A stretch of DNA of 64,000 bases from Plazaster borealis (taxonomy: Eukaryota; Echinodermata; Asteroidea; Forcipulatida; Labidiasteridae): positions 930,001 through 994,000 of the forward strand of contig CM037470.1 of the NCBI GenBank assembly GCA_021014325.1, written 5' to 3'. Under the pieces are notes generated by a model that was given only the letters and a program-made list of their open reading frames with translations, did not search any database and was not told where the DNA came from. Within the stretch, counting starts at the first letter, position 1. Each line of letters opens with the position of its first letter. This document shows, in pieces, positions 21,995 through 32,575 of this stretch. The translations under genes were made by a program, and so were the position numbers.

Positions 21995-22190
21995 GCAAAC
22001 AATAGTTAATGGCCTGACGTTTCGACCCTAGTAGAGTCTTTCTCGAAGGCTAAATGACGGCACAACACACATGAACAGGTATAGAAGTATAACATAAGCA
22101 GTCAAGTGGTACATGAATAGAGAGAGAGGCAGAGAGCACACAGAAAAAGCAAGGGTAAACAATGAATAGGGAGACAAGGGGCAAGGGGGG
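21995..22190 (-). mobile_element. Penelope-type terminus, family P1 copy b
   Basis: In reverse complement it reads through TAGCCTTCGAGAAAGACTC, GGGTCGAAACGTCAGGCC and ATTAACTATT, like copies a and c. It is oriented outward to the left, opposite to copy c at 24205. Confidence 0.6.
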
Positions 22191-24204
22191 GGGGGTTGAG
22201 GGAAGGGGCTGGTTGGACCACAAGAAGTTGGAAATACACAGGACAAGATCAAAGGTGGGAAGAGGGAGAAAAAGTCATATATTAGTGAATGAGGCAGGCT
22301 AAAAAAGGGGGATATCTGTGGGGGGAAAAGGAGAGGCAAAGACAAAAGATTTTTAGTCTTTTCCTTCTTGGATAATATGTTTTTTTGAAGAATGTGTTTC
22401 AGACAGAAACTTGTAAGCGAAATCCTGGAATTTTGTCTTTTTTCTTTTTCTCTTATTAAATTTATGATCTTTGAAAGTTCAAAGATACATTATTTTTTCC
22501 ATTTCTGTTGAGTCACTGTCCTAATGAATCTAACACCTGTTGATCAATTTTGTACCATGACTGTTATTTTTTTCTTTTAAAATAAGATTTTCCTGGTGAT
22601 TGTGCTTTGTGGATGTCGTGCCTAAACCAAAATCCAGGCCCCCATAAAAACCCTCCCCAGTATCTGGAAAAGGGGAAATGGTTTTCCCAACACTCCAGAG
22701 GACAGGTGATTAGACTACAAAAGGATGTTGTATCCTTTGTTCTAGGCCATTTTAAAAGCTGTTTCCTGAAGATAAAATACTCCACATCCTGCCAGGCCCA
22801 TCCTTGGTCGGTCCAGGCCCAGGGTTTTCTTACCAGTGAAATCAGACACCATGTGGAGTTACTTTCAGGAAGGTTCTCTCTTTGCTTGGTTACCCATGGT
22901 TAAAGCTACCCCTGATTTGGTTTGGTTTGGTTTGGCAGATCGTTCATATTTTGGTTTTAACAACAATTTGTACATGATCATAGGCCCACAATTTTCTTCT
23001 TTTAGTGTGTGCAAATAAACATGAAATTTCACGATACATTGTAAATCTCTCTTTGAAACCATAGCTACATGTCAGCAGAGTTTGCCCCCGGCCAGCAGGA
23101 CCAGTTGGCTTATCATTTCACTAGTCCATCCCTGTTTTCAGCATGACTGAGATCACGGTACCATTGCTTGTTTTCACAAATGTTTGTTAGAGTAATCAAC
23201 TCGTTAACTCAGTGACCGCTGTGATATAATTATTTATCGGGTATTATAACGGGTACTCGAAGACCGAATCGATATGATTAACGGGTACCCGATAGAAAAT
23301 TACCCGTGAACGCACAGCCCTATTCAAAAGATGATATCATTGTCCATAAAGATGGTCGACTTTACATTTTGTAATTGTGACATCATCGAGTGGGAAATAT
23401 ACTATTAATTGTTTGTCGGCTACAAGCTTTGGACAATATACATTTCAGGCATGATATTCTTCCTACTTTAGTCTGTTTTCTGATTTGTTCGCCTTTGGAA
23501 AAATCTGAAAAAATGTGATTAATTAGCCTGTAATGTCTGTAAGAGCCTTCACCATGTGTGTAGGTCAGTCGGTGTACTCGATAAAATATTCCTACTTTTT
23601 TCCAAGGACCATATATCATGCCTGACATTTACAGGGCTCGAATTTGGGGGGGAATATCAACAAGACCACAGGGCTTTTAGCTCAAAACTTTCACTGGACC
23701 AGAATTTGTTTCACAAGACCAGAATCAAAATGAGTTGAACAAGCACTAAGAGAAGATCTATCTTATTTGTTTTATGGGTAAGAGTACTTTGATACTCAAC
23801 ATTTATTGAAAGATATTTATCAGATTCATAGTCAGCATTTTTTCACAAAGATATTTACACAGTGAGGTATTATTATTCAATTTAGAAACACGAGACCACC
23901 TAGCTTGTTCAGTCCTCAGTTTACTGGCCGACACTAAAATCACTGGCCACGTTCCTGCAGTCCAGTGGTAATTTCGAGCCCTGAATTTACATGAATAAAA
24001 GTATGATATCATGTTTCATCTTTCGGTTAAAACAAGGATCTTTGGATCTAAACTAGAAAAAGGTTAGCAGTTGAAACTGATTCTGACAGAAAATAAAAGC
24101 TCAATCAAAAGTTGAAAATGAAACTAGTATCATGCAATCCTGCTGCATGCCGTGCCTTGTATTCTTAAGGGGAAATGTAAGCGCAGATCAAAATTGTTCA
24201 GAGA

Positions 24205-24365
24205 TTTCTGTTTTGTTTTCTGCCTCTATTCATGTATTTCCACTTGAATGCTTTTGTTACACTTACACACACACTATGTACCTGTTCATGTGTGTTGTCT
24301 TGTCATTTAGCCTTCGAGAAAGACTCTGCTAGGGTCGAAACGTCAGGCCATTAACTATTTTTTGT
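24205..24365 (+). mobile_element. Penelope-type terminus, family P1 copy c
   Basis: Shares CTGTTCATGTGTGTTGTCTT, CATTTAGCCTTCGAGAAAG and GGGTCGAAACGTCAGGCC with copies a and b. Together with copy b it brackets 22.0-24.4 kb as inverted terminal copies. No reverse-transcriptase motif was seen between them. Confidence 0.6.
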
Positions 24366-24639
24366 TTTAGATGAGTTAGTTTACTCAAAGATAGGAAAGT
24401 TCGTACCTTCCCTTTTGAAGACAAAATACAGGACGGATCATAACAAAGGAAAACAAAGAATAATTTCAATCTGAAAACTTACTTAAATGCTAAAGTTCAT
24501 ATTAAATAGCAATCCTCTAGAGAAATATGTCCATTTGGATTATTGTCAGCATCAAGAAATATAACTGGAAGACTCCACTTATCACAGTTCAATTGCCTAA
24601 ATCCAAATAAACCATTAACTTAAAATGCAAGCCTGATCA

Positions 24640-24840
24640 ATACTTCGGGAAGGCAATTACCACCATACCCCTGGCCATTGCCTTGGTGCCACCATACCCA
24701 CCCCTGGTCATTGCCTTGGTTCTATCATACCCCTGGTCATTGCCTTGGTGCCCCTTGCTGACCTGATAATTCACGGAGGCGATGGGTGCAACTGCCACCA
24801 TGCCTCTGGTCATTGCATTGGTGCCCCTTGAAATGTTTCA
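24640..24840. repeat. Short tandem array of CCTGGTCATTGCCTTGGT (repeat X segment)
   Basis: Four to five degenerate copies of CCCCTGGTCATTGCCTTGGT with variable spacers, next to other parts of repeat X (AAGGGGAGT, CTTCATAGACG). It is the same word that is regularly amplified at 29884. Confidence 0.75.
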
Positions 24841-25394
24841 AGGGGAGTACAAATTTATTTTCCTTCATAGACGTGCCCTTTATCAAGGAGAAATCGTCCT
24901 GCCCTTATAAACACATTGGCTTGAAAACAATTTGAACCACATACATATGTTCAAGATGTATTTTAAAAAAATGAAAGAGACTCTATAAATTTCATTTATG
25001 TGTTGAATTAGCTTTATGTAAATATTTCACTGGTGGAAGAACAAAGGACTGCGTGATATGAGGTACATTGTAAGCCTATTGCCAGAATAGTTGTTGTAGG
25101 CCTATCTAGATTCGACACGAAACAAGGAAGTGACAACTTGTAAATATAATCCGTTCTGAATATTAAAACTCCCTCGACCTGGGAATGGGAATTACAACTG
25201 AAACTTAAATATTAAACAAACAGAACTAACAATATGCGTATACTGTACGTGTACATGAGCACCTGCATCTCGTCTCTGTATTGCAAGTAGATTAGTTACA
25301 AAAAAGACAGTCAGCCATGCTTATTTTGGTTGACCAAAATGAAATTAAAGCAAGTCCAACCCCCCAAAAAAACTTGTGGCCCCAATGCTCATTG

Positions 25395-25745
25395 TAATAA
25401 AAAAATAGCAGGGTTCTCTTCTCCTCATGCACAAGCTAGCGTATTAGGCCGATAGTACTCGAGATTTGCGTGTTGATACGCGCAAATTTCAGCCGATACG
25501 CCCCTCCCCAAACAAATTATTGAGATGAAAGAATAATTTTTTTATTTTTTCATCTTATTTATAATTTCACAAAAACATCAAGAGAAAACCATACATGTAG
25601 AATGCTCCAGATTGCACAGTGGGGATTTTAAAACCAAGATAAACACCAAGTAGAAAACATTCCGAAGACCTTGTTTCAATTCAGCGTGCTTCGGTCAAAC
25701 TTCAACAAATTTGGGTCCAGAATGCCCGACAGTTTTGAAGAAAAA
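25395..25745 (-). repeat. Dispersed repeat Y, copy 1
   Basis: In reverse complement it carries GGGTTCTCCC-like and GCATTCTGGACCCAAATTTG segments, GAATGTTTTCTACTTGGTGT and CTACATGTATGG. It is related to copies at 40905-41345, 53270-53605, 62810-62955 and 63365-63530. Confidence 0.65.
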
Positions 25746-26134
25746 AACTGGGGACCCTGAGTATATACACCAAGAATACAGGTGCACTCATCCCTTCAAG
25801 ATGCCCAAAATTAGAATAAAATTAGAATAAAATCTTATTTCCCTTTCTTTTAAACAATTTGGTGTTGAACAAAGAAAAATTCACTAGACTTGGACTTGAA
25901 CCAATGACCAACGGGTACACTATTAAAGCTAATTGTTGAATTCAACAATTTAAAACTGTTAAAACTACTCTTAAAGCTATAGTGTTGAGTCCACACTTTA
26001 AAGTGTGGGGTGAGTGACAACTCTTTGTAAAGTTAAATTTCAAACTTAAAGTGCGTACTGTTAAATTTATTTTTGACAATGTTAATTGAACTTTTTGAGT
26101 TGTTAAATCCAACTTTTATGGTACTGTCATTGCA

Positions 26135-26295
26135 GGCCTGGAATTTCATCTTTGAGAGGGCAAGGCCATTTTCATTTTGGAAGGAGCACTTTCATTGGAA
26201 ATACTTATAGTCTACCGAAATGTTTTAGAGGGGCACCAAGGCCAAGACCAGGGGTCAATGGCCTCTGTGGCCTTTGTGTAATTCCAGGCTTGCAC
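26135..26295. repeat. Dispersed repeat X, copy 2
   Basis: GGAATTTCATCTTTGAGAGG, GCAAGGCCATTTTCATTTTG, GGGCACCAAGGCCAAGACCA and the closing TTCCAGGCTTG are all present in order. Confidence 0.75.
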
Positions 26296-26419
26296 TGACC
26301 GCACTCTTTAAAGTGTGAATGCAACAAAATAGTTTTGAGAGTTTACAACCACGTGTAATTTTTTTCTTTTTTTTTCGGGGGGGGGGGGGGGGTTTGCTCT
26401 GAATAGAGCTGTTGTTGTG

Positions 26420-26560
26420 GTCGCGATGTTTCAAATGCTATACTCTGCTCTTCTTCAGGAGAAAGAGTGTACTGTTTAAAATGTTGCTCTTTTCAGAGCC
26501 AACTCTCTTCCATCAAAAGAGATTTATATTATGGTTGTACTACAGTGAATGATCCCTTGT
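26420..26560. mobile_element. Penelope-type terminus, family P2 copy a
   Basis: The left part is an inverted CTGAAGAAGAGCAGAGTATA...GAAACATC motif. The right part reads CTCTTTTCAGAGCCAACTCT and CATCAAAAGAGATTTAT, matching the copy at 27950. The 149-codon frame that starts here (26467-26916) runs from the repeat into unrelated sequence and is not a gene. Confidence 0.55.
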
Positions 26561-27448
26561 ATAGCACAGCAAAATGCTACACAAAAAGTAGCAGTTGTTA
26601 CTCAGAAGTCATTGATTTGCTACTCAATATTAGCATTCTGTGTGCACAAAACATATTCAGTTTAAATATTTTGCTGTGCAAATACGCTGGACAAAATCCT
26701 TCCCTGTACCCGCAAGCTTCCCGTTACCCACACCGAGCACAACTTCAAACGTCACTTGAATCAGAAAGTGTTCTAGCTGTCAAATACAGATGGGTGTGTG
26801 TGTGGCTCTTGGTCCTAGACACAGTGTGGTTTGAATTATGGGATGAATTGATAATTTCCTATTGTTCCACGATCGTTCAAGTGACTTGGTGGTCTCAGGA
26901 AGATGTTCCTAATTGAATGGTATCCTTGCATTGTCTGGCTGATGAACTTGATGTTTACATTGAAAGGAAGAACTTGATGTTTGCATTGAAAGGAAACAAT
27001 TGGTTGATGTTCAGGCCATGCTCTTCAGCTTTTTGTAAAGTAGCCCACCAGGCTAGTAAGCTGTGCATTTTACTTGCCCTCAGGAAGTTTTAGTAACCCA
27101 GATTTTAGGTCTGTATTGTCATGAATACCTTTCTGATTTATTAACTTTTGTTCAAACATTCAAAAGTAAAACATATTTAAAAAATGTATTATTCGCATCT
27201 GAAAAAGGAAGAAATATGAGCAATTTTAGCAAGTAGGCGGCACAGGTTTTTAGTAGCCCACAGGGCAAGTTAAGAAGTGGTGTGTACTAGCCTGTAGAAG
27301 TTTTTACTTGACAATTTATGCCAGGCTAGTGTTAACTTCAAAGTACAGGATCGATAATTTTCACAAACAAAAGTTGATAATCAGCTCCATTTTGAGAGCT
27401 CATTGATTACAAAATTTGTACCCAGTACCAATCCTCCGGAGTAAGCCT

Positions 27449-27588
27449 GGGGTCGATTTCACAAAATTCTTCCTAACTTTGGACTAGTCCTAGGCAATGC
27501 TAAGAGATAGGACTAGTCTTAAGTTAAGACCAGTTACTGGTCCTAACTTCAGATAAGACTAGTCTTATCTCTTTGTGAAATCGGCCCC
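27449..27588. repeat. Palindromic MITE (GGGGTCGATTTCACAAA ends)
   Basis: The ends GGGGTCGATTTCACAAA and TTTGTGAAATCGGCCCC are inverted repeats. The interior is itself symmetrical around GACTAGTC words (GGACTAGTCCTAGG, AGGACTAGTCTTAAG, AAGACTAGTCTTATC). Confidence 0.8.
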
Positions 27589-27884
27589 AGGTCGATTATA
27601 TGCAACTAGTGCAGTAATTTGCGACTATTGATTGCAATGTCTAGTCGTGAACTGCTGCTTTGCAACCACTCGATTGTTCCGCCGGCACAACAATTAAAAA
27701 TTACTCATGAACAGTTGCCCCATGTACTTAATTTGCCATTCACGGAACTAAGCTCACCGAAAAGTGAACTCAGTAACAGAGAATTATTTGGACCTTATGA
27801 ATTGACGTCATCACGATGCCATCTGAGAGGTAAAACGATGATGAAACAATGAAAATTGATCATCTATGTACGCGTGGCGCACTG

Positions 27885-28065
27885 GATGGGCCAATAAGCA
27901 GCCTTCTTTTGACCTCTAGCCGAGGGCGCCCTTTATTCAAATGATCAGGTGCATTTTCCTGAAGACGAGCAGAGTATACTGTTCGAAATGTCAAGGCCAC
28001 ACCGGCTCTTTTCAGAGCCAACACTCCTCCAAAAGAGATTTTTCACAAGGTTGTACCCGCAAGTT
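27885..28065 (+). mobile_element. Repeat V copy 2 followed by Penelope-type terminus P2 copy b
   Basis: Repeat V (ACCTCTAGCCGAGGGCGCCC) runs into CTGAAGACGAGCAGAGTATA, CTGTTCGAAATGTCAAGG, CACACCGGCTCTTTTCAGAG and CCAAAAGAGATTTTTCAC. The hairpin GAGCAG/CTGTTC between CTGAAGA and GAAATGTC has the layout of a hammerhead-type core (see findings). Confidence 0.6.
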
Positions 28066-28676
28066 TACTACTGATTTATTTATACTCCTTATGTCCATTA
28101 CTTTCTCGTGTATCAATAAATTCCTACAAAGACATCTTTACCAAATTTTCTTATTACGTTTCACAAACTCTCTTTTGTAAATGTCTATACACCGAACACC
28201 TTGTTTTTGTTTCAACATCTGAAACGCTGTTAAAATCTTTAGCATTCGAGGAACCCCTGAATCAATGATTGGTTAAAAGGATAAATACACCGACATGAAT
28301 GGTGTGTTTATTGAACAGTTGAGAATCGAAGAAAAATTTATTCTGTTTCCTGAAGATTCAGAAAAGTATAAGGAAGGTGAAGCCAGAAGAGCGTTTTCTT
28401 TTTAAACAGCCGTTTCCTTGTTCTGTTTATGAACTCTCAAAGGGCAAAGATATATTTATGGCATTGCAATATTAGTAATTCATTTATTTCCAAATTGTAA
28501 TGGATACATTGAAGCTGTGATTTTTATGTAATTTACCCTTATTTTTGTGATGTGCGGCTTTTCTTTTTATTGATGTATGCAGTTCTTATGAAATAAGATT
28601 AACTTCAATACGGTAGTTATGATTATGAATATTGATCAACCCAAATGACAGGATATTATTCAGTTTTACCAATGAT

Positions 28677-28935
28677 ACATCGATGTGTATTTTAGCACTC
28701 TATACTCAGTACTTTCCCTGAGTCCTGTGAAAAAAAAAAGTCGACCTGCATACAGTACTACTCAGGTGGGATTCGAACCCATGACCTTTGGCATTCTAGA
28801 GCAGATGTCTTACCACTAGACCACTGAGATTGCTTGTACATAGCTAGAGGCAGTTCGAATCCTATATTTTAGCAATGAATACCACACACCCTGGAAAGGA
28901 CTGAGTATACAGTGCTTTACAGACATCGGTGTATG
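28677..28935 (-). mobile_element. tRNA-headed SINE inside inverted arms
   Basis: The reverse complement of about 28755-28836 has A-box GTGGTCTAGTGGTAAG and B-box GGGTTCGAATCCC, a typical tRNA-like promoter. The acceptor stem has two mismatches. Forty-base arms at 28677-28718 and 28894-28935 (theme CTATACTCAGTACTTTCC) are inverted to each other. I read it as a SINE whose body was copied on both sides, not a functional tRNA gene. Confidence 0.6.
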
Positions 28936-29883
28936 GGTAAAACCAATTCATATTTTTTATCCCTGATGCAAATTTAAAATATACCAAATGACAGGGTTGT
29001 ATAAAATGTGATGTACCATGGAGGTAGTAATAGATTACCCAGTACATTCTTGGATCAATAATGATAGAATTGCAATAGTTGACACCTTGGTTGCATGTAC
29101 GTACAATGTATGGTGAACACTGTGATGGTGGGCGATTCTGAATCATGCCAGTCATGCTGGACATTATGCAAATGCAGCAAAACTTTCCCACTTAGTAACA
29201 GCCCCCTGATTGGCTGGCTGTGTGTGGTTGCTGTTGCCAGGCACAAATCACTCTGCTGCCATTGGCGAGTTGCACTGTTGTTGGGCAGATATTTTACTGC
29301 TGAATATTCATGATCTATGAATCTGGGGGAAGTCTGGGTATGTCGGAGCTCACTTTAAGTGTTTTTTTAATTTATGACAACATAACTATGGAACATGGAA
29401 ATTTACAAATACTATTTAATGTACACGGCTGTCAATTACATGTACATTTTGTGGTTAGGGCACACCTTAAATTACGTATTATTAAAGGGTATCTATATTC
29501 TGTAAGAGTAAATTGATTGTATAGGCCTACATGATCCAATAAACCTGTGAAAATGTTAAATTTGAAAACAAGGCGGTCATGTTTTAGTGAAAATAATGAA
29601 AAGCGGTGGATGTCATGTCAGGAATTGTATGCAATGAAGCATAAATTATGGCAGTCAAAATATGCAGGGTGATTTGTGGGGTCTTCAATTTTTGTTTTCT
29701 CGTCTTTGACAGAATTTCAGATGGAATAATTTTTCTGAATGATTGGTACTGGTATGAACTTTACAATCAGATGGCTACTGCATAAATCCCCATCCCAGTA
29801 ATAACCCCAAAATATTGTACTTTTTCATGAAGTTAAAATATTTATAGAGTCATTAATAGAAACCTGAAACTTCACATGGACGG

Positions 29884-30095
29884 AGGCCCCTGGTCATTGC
29901 CTTGGTGCCCCTGGTCATTGCCTTGGTGCCCCTGGTCATTGCCTTGTTGCCCCTGGTCATTGCCTTGGTGCCCCTGGTCATTGCCTTGGTGCCCCTGGTC
30001 ATTGCCTTGGTGCCCCTGGTCATTGCCTTGGTACCCCTGGTCATTGCCTTGGTGCCCCTGGTCATTGCCTTGGTGCCCCTGGTCATTGCCTCGTG
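29884..30095. repeat. 21-bp minisatellite, about 10 units
   Basis: Units CCCCTGGTCATTGCCTTGGTG repeat with a period of 21 and few substitutions. The unit is the reverse complement of the GGGCACCAAGGCAATGACCA segment of dispersed repeat X. Because 21 is a multiple of 3, several frames stay open on both strands; none is a gene. Confidence 0.95.
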
Positions 30096-30349
30096 GCCCC
30101 TTGAAATGCTCTGGCAGTAGATATGATTAACCCCTTGCACCAAAGTCACCCACTACTATAAATACTGTCTGCCACTCTCGCCAACCAAGATTATTTTAAC
30201 GATGACGTCAGGTGAAATGGGTCAATAGAAAGCTGTGACCTTTTGTAAGGAAAAACAGCACGCTTTAAAACAATAACAGTGTGAGGATTGTTAAAACAAT
30301 GGCAAACCCGTTCCTGTTAATTTAAACAAAGGTATTACAATACATGTAC

Positions 30350-30690
30350 ATGACAGGGTTGGTAAGGATAAAAAATGTCATTGTTTAATTTTATAAGTTC
30401 ATACTGGAACCATTTTTTGCTGAAAAAGTATTTCCCTCATTACTGAGAAACCCTGACTGTGTCTGAAAACCTAAAAAACGCAGCAGCTGATTTCGGTTGT
30501 TGAAACAAAATTGAGAACAATTTGTTTACATGATGAACATTTCTCATGGTTTTTAACTAATTTCTCCTGACTCATACAACTGATTAAGCCCAAATTTTCA
30601 CAGGTTTGTTATTTCATGTACATGTGGTTTATCACAAAAAACATGAACACTGTCTGCGACTATTTTGTCAGCTCTACCAATCCTGTATAA
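30350..30690. repeat. Dispersed repeat Z, copy 1
   Basis: GGTTGGTAAGGATAAAAA, TTCATACTGGAACCATTTTT, CAAATTTTCACAGGTTTG, TATTTCATGTACATGTG and TTGTCAGCTCTACCAATCC occur in the same order at 48180-48560. Over 300 bases are shared. Confidence 0.75.
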
Positions 30691-30697
30691 AACGTAC

Positions 30698-31075
30698 CTT
30701 TAAAGGTATCATACACGTTTGGTAATTACTCAAAGAAATATTAGCATAAAAACTTACTTGGTAAAATGTAACAAGCAACAGCTGTTGAAAGTATAAAACA
30801 TTGTAGGAAACGACTCCCTTTGAAGTAATGTAGTTTTTGAGAAAGAGGTAATTTCTCACTAAAATAACAAAAACTTCTTGCAAGAAGTTTTTATTCCTAT
30901 CTGAAAGTACACAAATTTGTACAACAAGGGTGTTTTTTCTTTCATCATTTTCTTGCAACTTCGATGACCAATTGAGCCCAAATTTTAACAGGCTTGTTAT
31001 TTTATGCATATGTTGGGATACACCAAGTGAGAACACTGGTCTTTGACAATTTCCAAACGTGTACAGTGCCTTTAA
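30698..31075. mobile_element. GTACAC-family MITE, type A, reversed copy
   Basis: Ends TTTAAAGGTATCATACACGT and AAACGTGTACAGTGCCTTTA. It also carries the inner palindrome AAACTTCTTGCAAGAAGTTT, shared with copies at 35983 and 46254. It directly follows repeat Z. Confidence 0.8.
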
Positions 31076-31744
31076 GATCACAGCCTACATAAAAAAAACA
31101 TGCACTGTCACAGTAGAGGCATTGTAACTATATTTATCTCAGTAGACATGGTAGAGGAAGGAAAAGACTCAAGATATTTGGCAAGGAAAAGTCAAACCGT
31201 TCCAATTTTAACGTTATCTTTTGATGTTTGTTGAGGTTCACAAATGCTTGTCTTTTTAAGTTATGGGGTTTTGTTGTCATGAATTGTATTTGTAGTCATT
31301 TAGAGGAGTGCATATAACATTGGTAAGATTGAAAATGTATGATTATACATAATTTACATGGTATAAAGACGGTGATGACACCTGACGGAAAACTTCCTTT
31401 GAATTATTTTTGCTGGAAATGCTATCATTTTGAAGCTGAAAGAAGTCAGAGTATCTGTCAAGGGAATGTAAGCATTTATGATATTATAATTTTAACCTTT
31501 TTCTGCAAGGTAAACATTTTCTTTATTACATAATAGCAAATTTGTGTTTAGCATTTTTAATGCTATCCTTTGGAAACATTTTGTATTCTCTTGAAATGTT
31601 GAGGAAATTGTCCATACAGAAATAACATTAAAAGATTATCGTGAGTAGACCATTGGTCTTGTACATGTAACTCTGAACTTCTTACTGGACCAGAAATAGT
31701 TTAAAACAAATTTAGTTCGTTCATTTTGCTTTGCTTCTATGCAT

Positions 31745-31925
31745 AGAGTTAGCCAGAAAGGTGTCTGGGTGTCTTTTGGACACCCTGTTTTAAATTTGGA
31801 CACCCTGTTTTATTTGTCATTTATGTATGTATAATAAGTTTACATGTGAACAAATTTGGACACCCACTTTTTAAATTTCCAGCAAATTTTGACACACTTT
31901 TACCAAATCCTGGCGAAACCTTGCT
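31745..31925 (+). repeat. Dispersed repeat W, copy 1
   Basis: GGGTGTCTTTTGGACACCCT, TTTAAATTTGGACACCC and CAGCAAATTTTGACAC recur in reverse at 50419-50590 and partly at 60245-60310. Confidence 0.7.
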
Positions 31926-32389
31926 TTTATGAGGAGGTGTGGAACTACATGTAAAACAAACTCACGTGTTCTTTACAGGCATGATACAGAACTGCCAACT
32001 CCCCCTGATTCTGCAGAAAGTTCCCTGAAAATGAAACAATCTTTTCTCGTTCTGATGAGCACATTTGAAAATCTCCCTGATTTTTGAAACTTTTCCTCTG
32101 GTATGTTGAATCTAATTCTAAATATCTTCCTGATTGATGCAAAATCTCCCTGATTGCAAGATGCAAATGTTGGCAGCTCTTCACAATACTCTTCCTACTT
32201 AAGTCTGAACAAATCCAGAAAAAAACTTTATTTTATTTTATTAATAAGGCCTGAAAAGTCTAATAGAACCTACACCATGTGTACAAAGGTCAGCCCTTGA
32301 ACTTGATAAAACATTCCTTCTTTTTTTCAAGGGACAAAATGTCATGCCTGTCATTAGCAATAGTAGCAAAATCTTGAACTTGTTTTTGA

Positions 32390-32575
32390 AAACACTAGAC
32401 TGCAGGACTTGTTTGGTTGTGATGTTTCTGGCTAAATGTTAAAATTACTAGACTCTGGCCATCAAGTGGGTATTTTGAACCCAAGCTGGACTTGTTTGGT
32501 TGTAGGGTTAGTGGTCTCAAATTACTGGACTCTCTGGCCAGTGGGCCAGTTTGTATTTCGAGCCCTGGCTGGACT
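32390..32575. repeat. Two diverged copies of the 87-bp unit
   Basis: GGACTTGTTTGGTTGT, AAATTACTGGACTCT, TGGCCAGTGG and TATTTCGAGCCCTGGCTGG occur in two successive, diverged copies. The same unit is a long homogeneous array at 35157-35797. Confidence 0.75.

Noticed and set aside
26467..26916. 149-codon plus-strand frame
   Set aside because: It begins inside a Penelope-type terminal repeat and continues into unrelated sequence. The matching repeat at 27950 does not preserve it.
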